Under the pieces are notes generated by a model. That model ran no database searches. It was not told the origin of the DNA and was given only the letters and a program-made list of their open reading frames with translations. Positions 49,813 to 60,993 of a stretch of DNA of 64,000 nt are shown piece after piece (position 1 is the first letter of the stretch; the number at the start of each line of letters is the position of its first letter). The stretch covers positions 12,510 through 76,509 of the forward strand of contig SZWC01001605.1 of the NCBI GenBank assembly GCA_023375785.1, read 5' to 3'. Source of the stretch: Penium margaritaceum. Taxonomy: Eukaryota > Streptophyta > Zygnematophyceae > Desmidiales > Peniaceae. The translations under genes and the position numbers were made by a program.

Positions 49813-50509
49813 AGTTACTATATTCATTGTTATTCCACGTGCTACCAAAACATGCATCATCCAAGGATGAACTTCCTCCAAGCCGAACACGCACCGGAAT
49901 ATCTTCAGTATTTTCTCAATTTCAGATGGATGAACATATGCATCAAATGCAGACATTACAAAATACATACAGTAACAAACGTTACAGTTCATTATCGTAC
50001 ATACGTGTAAGCAGTCCCTTTACTGTTTTCCCAGTGAATCACATGGCATGATAGGCTTAATGCAAGTCAAACATTCTTCTCCACAACCTTTTACAAATTG
50101 TGTATACTCAGAGCCTACAATTACATGTTCATGATAAACTGTTTGTAACCCAAAACACAGGACAATGCGCACTAAAAGCAAGGAAGATACTACACATTTC
50201 ATCATTAATTATGTATGAACTGCCAGTTAATGTGCTCATATTTCAACTAGTACAAGACGTGTACGCCACGTCATGCCAGTCTGATGTGTTTATTGTGTTT
50301 CTTTTAGCATCCATTGAACACTAATTGGAGGCCAAGTGGGGAATGTTGTATGCACTAATTATCATTGAACACATGGTAGTTCATTTGCTTATTGTGCAGG
50401 AATAATTGAATTGATATAACCACCACATCGGATTAACAAATGACAGTGATACAAGTGGAGCAAATGCTAATTACGGCCACAATGCCTACTCCATGAAGCA
50501 CATGATCAT

Positions 50510-50828
50510 TCATCCTCTTTCGTCACATCCCCGAATGTGAAAATGACCAGACCTACACCCATGGTTCCCAATCTGGTGAGCAGTCTGATGTCTGATCATG
50601 GGGTGCCTACTTGCTTGACTGCCAGCACATGGTATGTGGATCGTCGGATGGATTTGTGTTCATCATGTCCCATTCGCACTTGGTCTTAGACCACCAGGCC
50701 ACCACAGTGCCGTGATCCAAGGGGGGAGGGGAAGGGATGATGGTTCCCTAAGGACCTAAGTGAGGCTCTGATTGTATCAACCAACACTCCAAAGATGGTA
50801 GGGGACATCTATCTCCAAGATGAGACAT
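50510..50828 (-). pseudogene. Convergent MULE ORF, W/P-rich (MULE-3)
   Basis: Starts ATG 50,828: MSHLGDRCPLPSLECW, then GTIIPSPPPLDHGTVVAWW, SKTKCEWDMMNTNPSDDP and PHTMCWQSSK, matching the MULE-1 copy along its length. Several in-frame stops interrupt it. Start codon, order of motifs and orientation relative to the transposase are all conserved, which supports a real ancestral gene. Confidence 0.6.
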
Positions 50829-51189
50829 TCCAGTAACTGGTTTGCAACGTACACGTGAGTACGCAAGGGAGGACGACATGGATTGCAGTCGTGACACTAT
50901 ACATGTAATCCATACGTACACGTCTCATGCTACAACCAAGAAAGTTATGACCCGTTCCGCTTCTAATATTTGAGTAGCATCACTCGACATGGGCACCCGT
51001 CATGTGCGGCCTACCCCACACCGAAGTAGGGAGGTGCATTGACGAGTCCCATCCCGAGCCTCTGCTCAGACCAAGGCATTTACATTCAATGGAGAGTGTC
51101 TAAGGTAGGATTCTTTTCTGATGGACGTGAACATGTATGGTACCTCCACTGGGTATGTAGGGCTTTTTTTCGTAGTTTTCAAAAGGTTT

Positions 51190-51364
51190 GACTTTAATTT
51201 GGATGTGAGGGGCGGATGAAGCTCATTAGGTTTGAATGGGGTTTATTGTTGTGATGAAAGGGCGGATGAGGCTTTTTGTTCCGAGGCAAGGGTAAAAGGG
51301 GTGTATTGTTCGGGATCTATGAGGGTCATTGATGACAAAACAGGAGGTAATCGGCATTTTCACC
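51190..51364 (+). repeat. Right terminal inverted repeat of MULE-3: 30-bp tandem units
   Basis: About three to four diverged units (GGGGCGGATGAAGCTCATTA, AGGGCGGATGAGGCTTTTTG), then TGATGACAAAACAGG and GGTAATCGGCATTTTCACC, nearly the same terminal block as MULE-2. Confidence 0.75.
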
Positions 51365-51874
51365 TAACAATTCATGATTATTTATTCCAAATTCAAATAA
51401 AGAATTCATTGTCAGGGTTATGGCACCTTTAACTAAAACATGGTCATAGACACTTCGATGGGGACCATGGCTTGTGGGAAGGGAGACGCAGAAGCTATTC
51501 CTTGGCTCATTCAGTTACAACTGGTGTAAAATAGGCTGTGGCTAGAAAATGTCAGTGGTAAAAATGTGCGAGGGAACAAGAGAGAGAAAGAGAGTGGAGC
51601 ACCATGGATTTGTTGCAAGCTCACTTGGAGGAGAAACGGTAATAAGAACAAGTGTTAGGCCACACTTGGGTGGAAGGAGAACTTAGGCCAGTGAGTGAGC
51701 CCCTCCTTGCGCTTCAGGCACAAAGTGTGGTTGCCGCCACCCCTAGGGTTGAGCCAGACCTCATCGGAAAAAATCCGAGACATGTCCTATGAGAGAAAAT
51801 CCTACATCATGACCCCACCAGGATCAACTCTTGACAACTAGCCTAGGCAACCACAATAACAATGAGGCATGCAA
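51365..51874. other. No recognisable gene
   Basis: Unique-looking AG-rich sequence between MULE-3 and a copia LTR. Confidence 0.4.
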
Positions 51875-52410
51875 TGAGAAATTTCTAGGAAGCTTCCTAA
51901 CCTTGCTCCTGCTCATGTGGCGACACAGTCCAGTTAGCTCGCGCACTAGCAAGCAAGCAGGTGCAAGAAACAGTAAGGGTCAGGCTAGGGAGATGTGCAA
52001 AGCCTCGTAAGCTCCAAAGGCTTAGTAATGTAGAGAAATATGACAACTGACAAGAACACAGCATAAATACTTGTCGCGACGCACTACAGGTGACGCACTC
52101 GACAGTGTGTGTTTGTCCTAAAACTAGCCCAAAACAATTGTTTTGGCCGTAACTCTGTACCCAGGCATTCAAACGCAACATCGTCTGAACGTAGAGATTC
52201 AAAATCTCGAGCCAAACGCTACGACTCGTCACACACAGGTCTGGCATTGATCAAGGGATAGACAATGCAATGCATGCAAATGGGGCTCAAAAGCCAGTTC
52301 ACCGTGAAAGCTCTAGCGGCTATAGAAAAACTACAGAGCATCTTAGCAAGCACCCGGGACGTCATGGCAGCTGTCTAACAGCTGCTAGTGGTTGGATCCA
52401 CCACCCGTCG
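51875..52410 (-). repeat. 3' LTR of the 52-60 kb copia fossil
   Basis: Shares GGAAGCTTCCTAACCTTGCT and GACAACTGACAAGAACA-type blocks with 59,462-59,995. Confidence 0.8.
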
Positions 52411-54551
52411 ATGCTCTGGCGCCAGCTGGGTCGATATCAGGGATTTGCACGAGCATGGACATGGCCAACATAGTCATAGTAAGTTGTACAAACAGACATA
52501 GATGACTCACATCACAACAATCCCCCATGATCTGATGGTACGCATGTCTGCACACGTGCAGAACTGACACAAGTGTGCAACAAGATGCTCAACAGTCCCT
52601 ACTCACACACCCCACTCTCAGCCACTCTCAGGTAAGGGACGAAGCCCGACAGAACAAATGGCCACCATGAACTTTCCGAGTGCAAGTGCCTTGGTCAAGT
52701 AGTCATCCCACTGCATGTCTATGCCAACCCAGATGACAAGATCACCTGTCGTTCTACAAGATCATGCACAAAGTGATGCTCAACAGTAATGTGCTTCGTG
52801 CGTACATGAAACACACCAGAGTTCTTTGCAATGGCAAGAGCGCTCTGGTTGTCACAGCATAGAATGATGCAAGACACAGACTGACACAACTCATAAAACA
52901 TATGTTGCAGCTACACCGACTCAGCAACCCTAGCCCCCAGAGCAACATACTCAGCGTGTGATGAGCTACATGCGATACAACCCTGCTTGCCGCTACTCCA
53001 CAGCACAGTGGTGCAACAAAGCATGAACACGTAGCCTGTCCGACTATGCCCATCAGGACTCCACACCCAGTCATTGTCCATGTAGACGTCGACTATCACC
53101 AAATATTGTCGTCAAAACTAGAGCCCGAGGTACGGTGTGGAGACCACATACCGTACCACTCGCACAACCGCATGAATGATTGTCGCTCAAGGACACTGTG
53201 CAAGTAGGTTGACAGCAAAGGCAATGTCGGGTCGTGTGGTAGTGGCCAAGTATATCAAAGAGCCAATCCGGCGTAAGTACAGGGTCACATCCACTATGTC
53301 CCCAAGTTCTGCTCGATCATCCACCTTTAGAGCATTCTACCCGTCTGGTGTGATGGGGATGGAGGCTCTGGGAACTACACCAAGTCAGCAAACCGCTCCC
53401 CAAAAACGGTGGCATAACGTGCCGGATGCAACAAGAGTGTTTTTCGCTGATGATCACGTACGATTTCCATTACGATAAACACAGCTACAGGACTAAGGTC
53501 ATTCATCCTGTAGGTGGCCTGAAGGACTGCCTTGGCCTCCTTCACGACCTCCATGGAAGGAGACACAATCAGGAGGTCATCCATGTAGACCAGGATGGTG
53601 GTGACGCTCTTAGCTGTCCGTCTGAGAAAGAGGGATTGGTCAATGCCACTCTGCACATAACCAGCACGTGTTAGTGTGCCGGTGATCTCTAAGTTCAAGC
53701 ACTTGGATGACTGTTTCAAGTCGTATAAGGCCTTCCGCAAGCGCCAGACCTTGTCACCAATCTTGAATCCAGGTAGCTGAATTATCTAGATCTCCTCCTC
53801 TAAGGTGTCGTGGAGGAAGGCGTTGTTCACATCAATCTGGTGTAGCTCTTGGTGAGCAACAACCTCGAAAAGAGCATGAGCAGTGGTTGTGCGGCCAACG
53901 GGTGTGAAGGTGTCAGTGAAATCTACACCCTCAACTTGCGAGAATCCTTTGGCTATCAAGCAAATCTTGTAGCAATCCAATGTGCCATCAGGTGTCACCT
54001 TCTTGTGAAAGATCGACATGGCCTATAGAGCCTTCCGTCCAAGCGAGAGGTCAACAAGCTTGTAGACCCGGTGCTCATCGATGGCTCTCAGCTCATCCTC
54101 ACAAGTAGCACACTACAAGTCTACATCATGAGCTGAGAGTTCTTCCATCAACTTGTCTAGATCAGGTGTTGTCTAGGGAAAGCTCCGAGTGGCTAAGAAA
54201 CATGCCTCTCGACTCGGTCTGACCACGACAAGGTCGGCTGTAGCATCGCAAGAAATTGAGAACTCTCCCGAGACCAACTCGTGGCAAACAGGACATGCCG
54301 GATGCACCTCGGTATAGTCTGCCTAGACACTCAAGCCAAGGGCCTTGGTGCCAGGCTCGCCACTCTCAACAGTACGAGTCAGGAATCTAGGCGCTGAGTC
54401 AACAGTGTGCAGAGTCCTAGAGGCCAGGGGTTGGAGAAGACCACCGAGCTCACGGGAATAGCCCAATGCATAGGTGTGTACCTCAGGCTGCAGAGAAGGC
54501 TGCTGGACCATAGCCAGGGGAAATAGGTACATGCACTAGAGTGGGTGTGAT

Positions 54552-54770
54552 GGAGGGGACTGACACTAGCACGGGATCAGGTGTGCCAAAGGGGACCGAC
54601 ACAAGCATGGGATCGGGTGTGTCAAAAGGGGACCAACACTTGTACCGGATCAGGTAAGCCAGAGGGAACTGGCACTGGCATAGGATCAAGTGTGTCACAG
54701 GGGACCAACAAGGGCACAGGATCAAGTGTATTTGAGGGGTATGACTCCGGCACGGGATCAAGCGGGCCAT
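54552..54770. repeat. 36-bp minisatellite in the copia integrase-RT linker
   Basis: About six units built on GGGATCAGGTGTG..AAAGGGGACC; on the minus strand a 12-residue repeat of the PDPVLVSVPFGT type. Confidence 0.8.
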
Positions 54771-55914
54771 AGGAGACTAATGAGGCTACTGGACCCACAG
54801 CCACGATCGCCGGATTGTCCATAACCATAGATCGGACCACAGGTGAGGACGCCCAGACGGACCCATCCGCAGGATTAGACTTCCCCATCTGTCGAGAGGC
54901 CACACAAGTAGGAACATGGTCGGTGGCCAGCGACAGAATGCTGGACAAGTCGCGATAGGTGAGGGCCTCACAGAAGAGAGCATCTTGAGACTCGACAATG
55001 CGATGGCGAACAGGGTCCCAAAAGCGCCAGGCCTTTGACCACGAGGAGTGTCGAGGAAGGTACACATGCCTCCCCGAGGTGAGATCTTTGACCCCTACTG
55101 CCCTTGGTGTACTAGTCACAGGCGAAGGACTCCCAAATGCGGGCGGGACTGAGATCAGCACGATGGTCAAACCACAAATCCTACGGTGTGACATGGTCTG
55201 GAAGCGGACCATGCAGCAAGCGGTTCCAGACCCACGTCATGTAGGAGAAGCCCTCAAAGGCGAAGGACCCTGGAAGACCGCACTCAGATCACATAGCACG
55301 AACCGCATCCTCCATGGTGCGGTTCCAATGCTAAGACACACCATTCAGCTATGGTGTAGCAGGGACAGAGAGTTGGTGAAAAATATCGTGCTGAGCAAAG
55401 TAGGCATCCACCTCGCCTAAGAACTCACCACCACGATCCGAGCAGAACTTGTGCAAGGTGTGACGAGACTGATGCTCAGCCATCACAAGCCACAAGCAGA
55501 TCGCTAGCGCGACATCACTCTTGTGCCAGAGGCTATAGACCCACCGCATCAGGGTGAGAACATATCGACCCTCATCAAAGAAAGGCTCAACTTGGAGAGG
55601 ACCGAGAAGGTCCGACGGGACGAACTCTTGTGGACGTAGTGCCCGGGAGGAGGAGTCAGAATAAGAGCAGCAATGCGTCTTACCCTGGGCGCAAAAAAGA
55701 CAATCTATCTTGGACAGCTTCTCAAACAAAGTCGTGTCAAGACCAAGGGCTGGCTGAGTTTGAATGAGCTTGGACATAGTGTCCGAGTTCACATGGTAGA
55801 GGCAACGATGTAACAAGTGCTGGTGCTCAGGGAAGAGAGCACCAGTGACAAATACTCATGCAGAAGACAGAGGGAGGACAGAAACACAGGGAATGTAATG
55901 AGATACAATGTTGC

Positions 55915-56683
55915 CAGGGGCACCTCGAACATCGAAACATCGATGTTTACGTCGTTGTATTGATGTATTTTGAGATTGTTACATCGAGATGGGTGCTTTG
56001 TATGCAGTTGTCTTGGAAATCAGGCCTTGAGTCTATGAACATCCAGTATCAATGTTACCAATAGTTTGAAACACACCTGTTCATAACCAGTCCGTAAAAT
56101 GTTTGCTCTCCTCTCGCTTGACAGTTAAGCTGTCATAGCACGTGCAACTATAGCCTGCGAGGTATGGCTCGCATGCTCCGGGGGGGATTTGCAACTTCGC
56201 GTCAATCTGACGATGCGTGATGAATTGCCAAACAAACCTTTTGGTTTACATCTGAAACACCAGGTTTGTTTTTTCTTCACCTCTATCTTTCAGTGTAACC
56301 ATTTATGCCGCATCCCCTTCCGTCGGCCTGCACGTCAGTGTTGCCGCCTGTCCTCGCGGAGAACACGAGGACTGCCCGACTGACAGGTTACATTATGTTG
56401 CCTTTTTGTACATTTAATACTATCACAAACCGACTAAGGTTCTTCACGAACTTGACATGTATATCCCCGGTTTTTTAAATCCATGTGATGGGTCAAACCA
56501 GGCATCTGGTTTGTCGCATCAGTTGGACTAGCCCATGTAACTCGTACGTCGCTACCAACCACGTGGTCGGTGAGGTTTTTGCGGGACCTGCCAACTCGCT
56601 CGCAAGCCCACTCCGACGACAAGGTGAAACCACGGCATCGATGTTACATCGATGTATATCGACGTATCGATGCCGCGGTACAG
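55915..56683. mobile_element. Possible 770-bp insertion with imperfect inverted ends
   Basis: The left edge CACCTCGAACATCGAAACAT and the reverse complement of the right edge, TACCGCGGCATCGATACGTC, align at roughly three quarters of positions. Copia integrase lies on one side and protease on the other. No ORF with a known motif and no clear target duplication. Confidence 0.35.
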
Positions 56684-58296
56684 GGATTACAACGGACCCC
56701 GGTGATAACGCCGGAGATACATGATAGAGGTCATCAACAACAAAGGTACGAACCACGATGGCACATGTGTTAGAGCAGTCATTATGGTACAGTCATCAGA
56801 GTGCTCAATAGTGAGACCCATCTGGTGCATGCACGAACAGAGAGCAGGCTGAGCTCAAGAGTAGGGACAAAGAGTACATCATAAATGTACAAGGGGCCAG
56901 ATGGACCATCAAACCACACAACCCCAACTCCCTACTCAGGCAACGATTGGCCACACCCTGTACAAACGGACCAAACGGACGTAACGAAACCAAGCACAAC
57001 AAAGTCACTACGATAACATGTCATGTGATGGGTAGCACCAGTCAATGATTCAAGTGCCACTCGGCTCACAACAAGTCGTCGACATTAAGCAACATGCCAC
57101 AGAACACTCTACCTCTGCTGGACGCGTAGCAGAGGACTCAAGACAACGAGGAATAGCACGGATCAGTGACTCATCAAGGGCGAGTCGTAGAGGACGACTG
57201 ACTCGCCTGAGGGCAACCTCAGGCTCGGGCGATGGTGGACGGGGGATAGGGAGCCCACGAGTGAGATAAACGCCACCAAATGTGAATGTTCCTAAATGAC
57301 ATACCTAATCCTCACGGCGAGAAGGTTGCAAAGTGACAGGCTGTGACCCTAAACGTTTCTCACGGATGCACAAGCACACGAATTGTGTGCACGAATCTCG
57401 TGCTCGCGTGTCATCCTCTATCTCCTCCTCATCTTGTGTGTCAACCTGTGATGAGGAGTGCTGAGGCCACGGTGCTGTGTGGGGTGTAGATTGCTAAACC
57501 GGTTGTACAACTCTATAAGATCCTCATGGTGGCTGTTCTGAGGCCCCCAAACAACCCCGTAGTAACTCCGTGATCTCCTACAACGCGTCAGATTATCGCT
57601 GCTACTATCGGCACATCTCACGATCGACAATGCTTGACGATCACGAGTGACTGCGACCGTGGACTCATAATGGCCGAAGAGGCGGGGTCTCCTAGCCCCT
57701 TTTCCTTGTCATGCACTTGCCGCATCGTATTGCTCAGTATGCGGTCAAGTGTCAAAATTCTCCAAACAGGAAACCGACATCGTTTCTCGAGAAGTCCAAA
57801 CGTTGAGATGTATGGATGTTTTGACCTCAAAAATACTGACGTCAACACAACTGATGATGATGCAAGTGGTTTTATGGTAGCGGAAAAATGATAGTGTTTT
57901 TATGCAAGCGTATTTTACGCCAACGGTTTTTTTTTAAGTCACGTGGACTCTGCATGATAAGTGAGGGTGATAGCGTCACCCCCTGCTCGCTACTGCGTAG
58001 GGACTACGCAACCCTCCGTAGCATTTGCGCAGTGCTCCGCAGGTTCTAGGTAGCTATGCAAGAGTGATTCATAGCACATTAGTGCACAACAACACTGCGG
58101 AAGCTTGCTGCTGCTGCTGCTGCTACCACCGCCACTGTTGTTGCGTTACTACTGCTCCTTCTGTCGCCACTATTACGTTGTTGTTACTGCTCGTGATTAT
58201 TGACGTCGTGTTTGTTGCAAGCTACTGTTGCCTCTGCGCACTGCCACTACTCGAAGCTGCTGGCGCAAGCTACTACGACCTGATTCTCCCTTTTTT

Positions 58297-59162
58297 GGGT
58301 TACATAGTAACCCTTTTACAATCGGTTTCTCCTGCAGAAAAAAAAAAATTGTGACTGGTCAGAGATGCGGACGGAGGCTGTTTTTTTTGTAGAATTTAAT
58401 GTTGTTTTCTCCCTCTGTCGCTCCTCCTAACCCCCAACCTTCCTGGTTTCACGGAACTGGTCGTCATGGCCAGCTAGTGAGCCTCGTGAACCCGGGCTCT
58501 AACAGGGTCAAATGGAAGGAATAACACAAGGAAATCTGCCATTGTCATAAAACAAAGGAACTTAAGCAAAATTGGTTTATAAAAGTGCTATAATATTTTT
58601 GATAATACTGGTAACATTCAATTTTCAATGGAAGTGGACAAAGATCATCTTGTGTTTGTGTTTTCCGTAAGAAACGTGTCAAACTAGCATACAAATTCAT
58701 ATTCCTTCATTCTATTTTTATCTACTTTTGCCAGCTTATTTGAAAAAGAAGAAGAAATTATATTTAGGGTTCTCGTTCAATTTCTTGGTTTATTCCTTCA
58801 CATCATTGTCCATTAGAAATATGTTTTGATGTCGAGGTGAATGTGATTTCATTCTTGGCAGACAAAGAAAGGAGAAAAACAGGTGGAACTGCCATCTTTA
58901 GAGTGAAAATTACAGTTTTTTCCCTTCTTGCATTATAACTCTTTGACAGTCTGTTTCAATGAAATGAGGTGAGGACTATTTTTTAGTATCCTCGGTACTT
59001 TTGTAAACCACAAATTAAAGACGATGTATGTACGATGTGTATGATGTATGTAGTACAGTATAATGGCACTCCTTCCATTATGTGATCCAGACTGGAAGCA
59101 ATTATCCGATCTCTCTGAAGGCATTTTAATACGAATACTTTTGCTTGGTTACTATGTAACCC
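58297..59162. mobile_element. Possible 866-bp insertion bounded by palindromic ends
   Basis: GGGTTACATAGTAACC at 58,297-58,312 is found as its exact reverse complement at 59,147-59,162. Each copy is itself nearly palindromic. The interior is AT-rich with no gene. It lies in the leader/gag zone of the copia fossil. Confidence 0.45.
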
Positions 59163-59461
59163 TATGCACGCTTTGCGTGCAACACCTGCCTCTTGTTTCT
59201 CTTTTTTCTTGTTTTGTACAGATGGACAGCCAGACACGGCTGCTGCGACCACCCGGTATTGTTGCTACTGCTCGCCGTGGCTGCTGGAGCTAATACCACA
59301 ACTCACCTGGTGTTATGGTGGGGATTGCGTGGTGGTATCACTGCTATAAAAGGCTGTGACAGGTCCGAGGATACGGCGACGACGTTGACTCTCATTAATG
59401 TTGCCGGTGATGTGTCTCTACGGTGCATCTCAGTGAGAGAGGTCTCGCTGCTCTGATATCA

Positions 59462-59995
59462 TGAGAAATTGGAAGCTTCCTAACCTTGCTACTACTGACG
59501 TGGTGACACTGTCCATTCAGCTGGCGCACTAGCAAGCAATCAGCTGCAAGAAATAGCGAGGGTCAGACTAGGGAGACGAGCAAAGTCTCATAAGCTCATA
59601 TAGCTTAGTAATGAAGAGAGAGATCACAACTGACAAGAACATAGCATAAATACCTGTTGCGGCGCACGGCACGTGACCCACGCCACAATGCGAGTTTGTC
59701 CGAAAACCGGCCCAAAACCACTATTTTGTGCGGAACTCTGTGTCCACGCATCCAAACGCAGCACCGTATAAACCCAAAGCTGTAGATTCTCAAGCCAAAC
59801 GCTACGATTGGTCATACGCATAGGTCCAGCATCCATCAAGGGACAGACGATGCAAAACATGCAAATCGTGCTCAAAATCCAGTCCACTAAGAAAACTCTA
59901 GCGACAACAGAAAAGCTGCAAAGCATCCAAGAAAGCAACGGGGATGTCGTGGCAGCTATCTAGCAACTGCTGGTGGGTGGAACCACCACTCGTCA
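59462..59995 (-). repeat. 5' LTR of the 52-60 kb copia fossil
   Basis: Begins (plus) TGAGAAATTGGAAGCTTCC next to the primer-binding site and ends CACTCGTCA. Confidence 0.8.
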
Positions 59996-60002
59996 ATTGG
60001 AA

Positions 60003-60664
60003 ATAATTTTTAGGGCATGCAGGCCCATGCAATAACGAACATGAGCTCTGTGTGTGAGTGCGATGCAAGACGACAAGAATTTGGCTAAGTCTGGAACGCT
60101 GAATGTAAAGAACAAGGAGAGAGTACAAATGAGCCCCTAGCGGGCTTAAGTACCGGCGCCGGCAGCTAGCCGCACCGGGCCCCGTCACCCCCGCTGAGCC
60201 CAAACGAGTCAGCGGGGAGAACACACTGCGTACACCATGATAACAATAACGGTGGTCTCCTCGAGGCACTGGAACAGCTATCCGAGTGCCCGGGTCTCAA
60301 CCACCGAGAAAATAGGAGCAGTGTCAGAAAATCTCAGAATCAACGTCCAGACATCACACACGGCTTTCCGAACATCGGAAGCACTAGTACAGCCACCGGG
60401 TCTCCTCGTCGCACCGGTATAGTCCACCGGGTGCGCGGGTCTCAACCCACCGAGAAAACTCTCCTAGCTCCCGACAAGCCCAAAGGGCTACCAGAACGCA
60501 TCGACCGCGTCTCGCCGGTAATGTCGTACGTGCTGGAGAAGTCTCGGTACAGTCCGGAGGCCCGTCGTGTCGTCATGCCCTCCTCTATCATATACCCCAA
60601 ATGTGGGTATATCGGTAAACTAACGGTGTCGGTCGAGATGGGTGGAAGCCACACAAACCAACAC
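60003..60664 (-). repeat. Probable 3' LTR of a minus-strand LTR element entering from the right
   Basis: On the minus strand a purine tract CAGGGGGAG is followed directly by TGTTGGTTTGTGTGGC at 60,664, as at a 3' LTR start. The left edge is approximate. It contains a TATA-like GGGGTATATGATAG (minus) and two of three ~50-bp repeats with CGGGTCTC. Confidence 0.5.
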
Positions 60665-60754
60665 TCCCCCTGGCTGACATAGCCGTCCACGCCAGAACGA
60701 ATGAACGAAGGCATGGGACAACAATGTATGGCAAGCCATAATATGCATGAGTGG

Positions 60755-60758
<4 letters not shown>

Positions 60759-60796
<38 letters not shown>

Positions 60797-60800
60797 ACAT
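60759..60800. repeat. (CA)n microsatellite
   Basis: ACACAC run with a few interruptions between the LTR and the long minus-strand ORF region. Confidence 0.9.
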
Positions 60801-60993
60801 ATCTGCTATCCATCTAGGGTCTCCCTGGACACTGGCACAGCCCACCAAGTGTCTGGGTCTCGACCATGAGAGGAGTGATGCGCACGCACACAAACCAGGG
60901 CCCGGGTCTCCATCATGTAGGGATAGCTCCCCCTGTCACGTGCAAGTCGGCTCCCTCCCTCAAAGACGGAGTGGTGTCTCCGGCTACGACTCC

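Larger units (their letters stand above)
46170..51364 (+). mobile_element. MULE-3, decayed Mutator-like element with tandem-array terminal repeats
   Basis: About 5.2 kb. The left array (46,215-46,390) is reverse-oriented, the right array (51,190-51,310) forward, and the right terminus GGTAATCGGCATTTTCACC ends at 51,364. Inside are a broken transposase (47,842-49,519) and the convergent ORF (50,510-50,828). The CP.CDI ORF is not visible. The left outer boundary is approximate and no target duplication was found. It is the most decayed of the three copies. Confidence 0.65.
51875..59995 (-). mobile_element. Old LTR-bounded minus-strand Ty1/copia fossil
   Basis: LTRs at 51,875-52,410 (3') and 59,462-59,995 (5') align along their length but are well diverged. 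A primer-binding site reading TGATATCAGAGC on the minus strand adjoins the 5' LTR (59,450-59,461). From 5': leader/gag debris (57.0-59.4 kb), protease region (about 56.8-57.04 kb), GAG-pre-integrase and integrase (55.82-55.2 kb, LHRCLYHVNSDTM, CSDRGGEFLGE), integrase C-terminal and linker with a minisatellite (55.2-54.1 kb), reverse transcriptase (54.02-53.37 kb, VYMDDLLIVSP) and RNase H (53.1-52.7 kb). Two apparent insertions lie inside. Many breaks. Confidence 0.85.
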
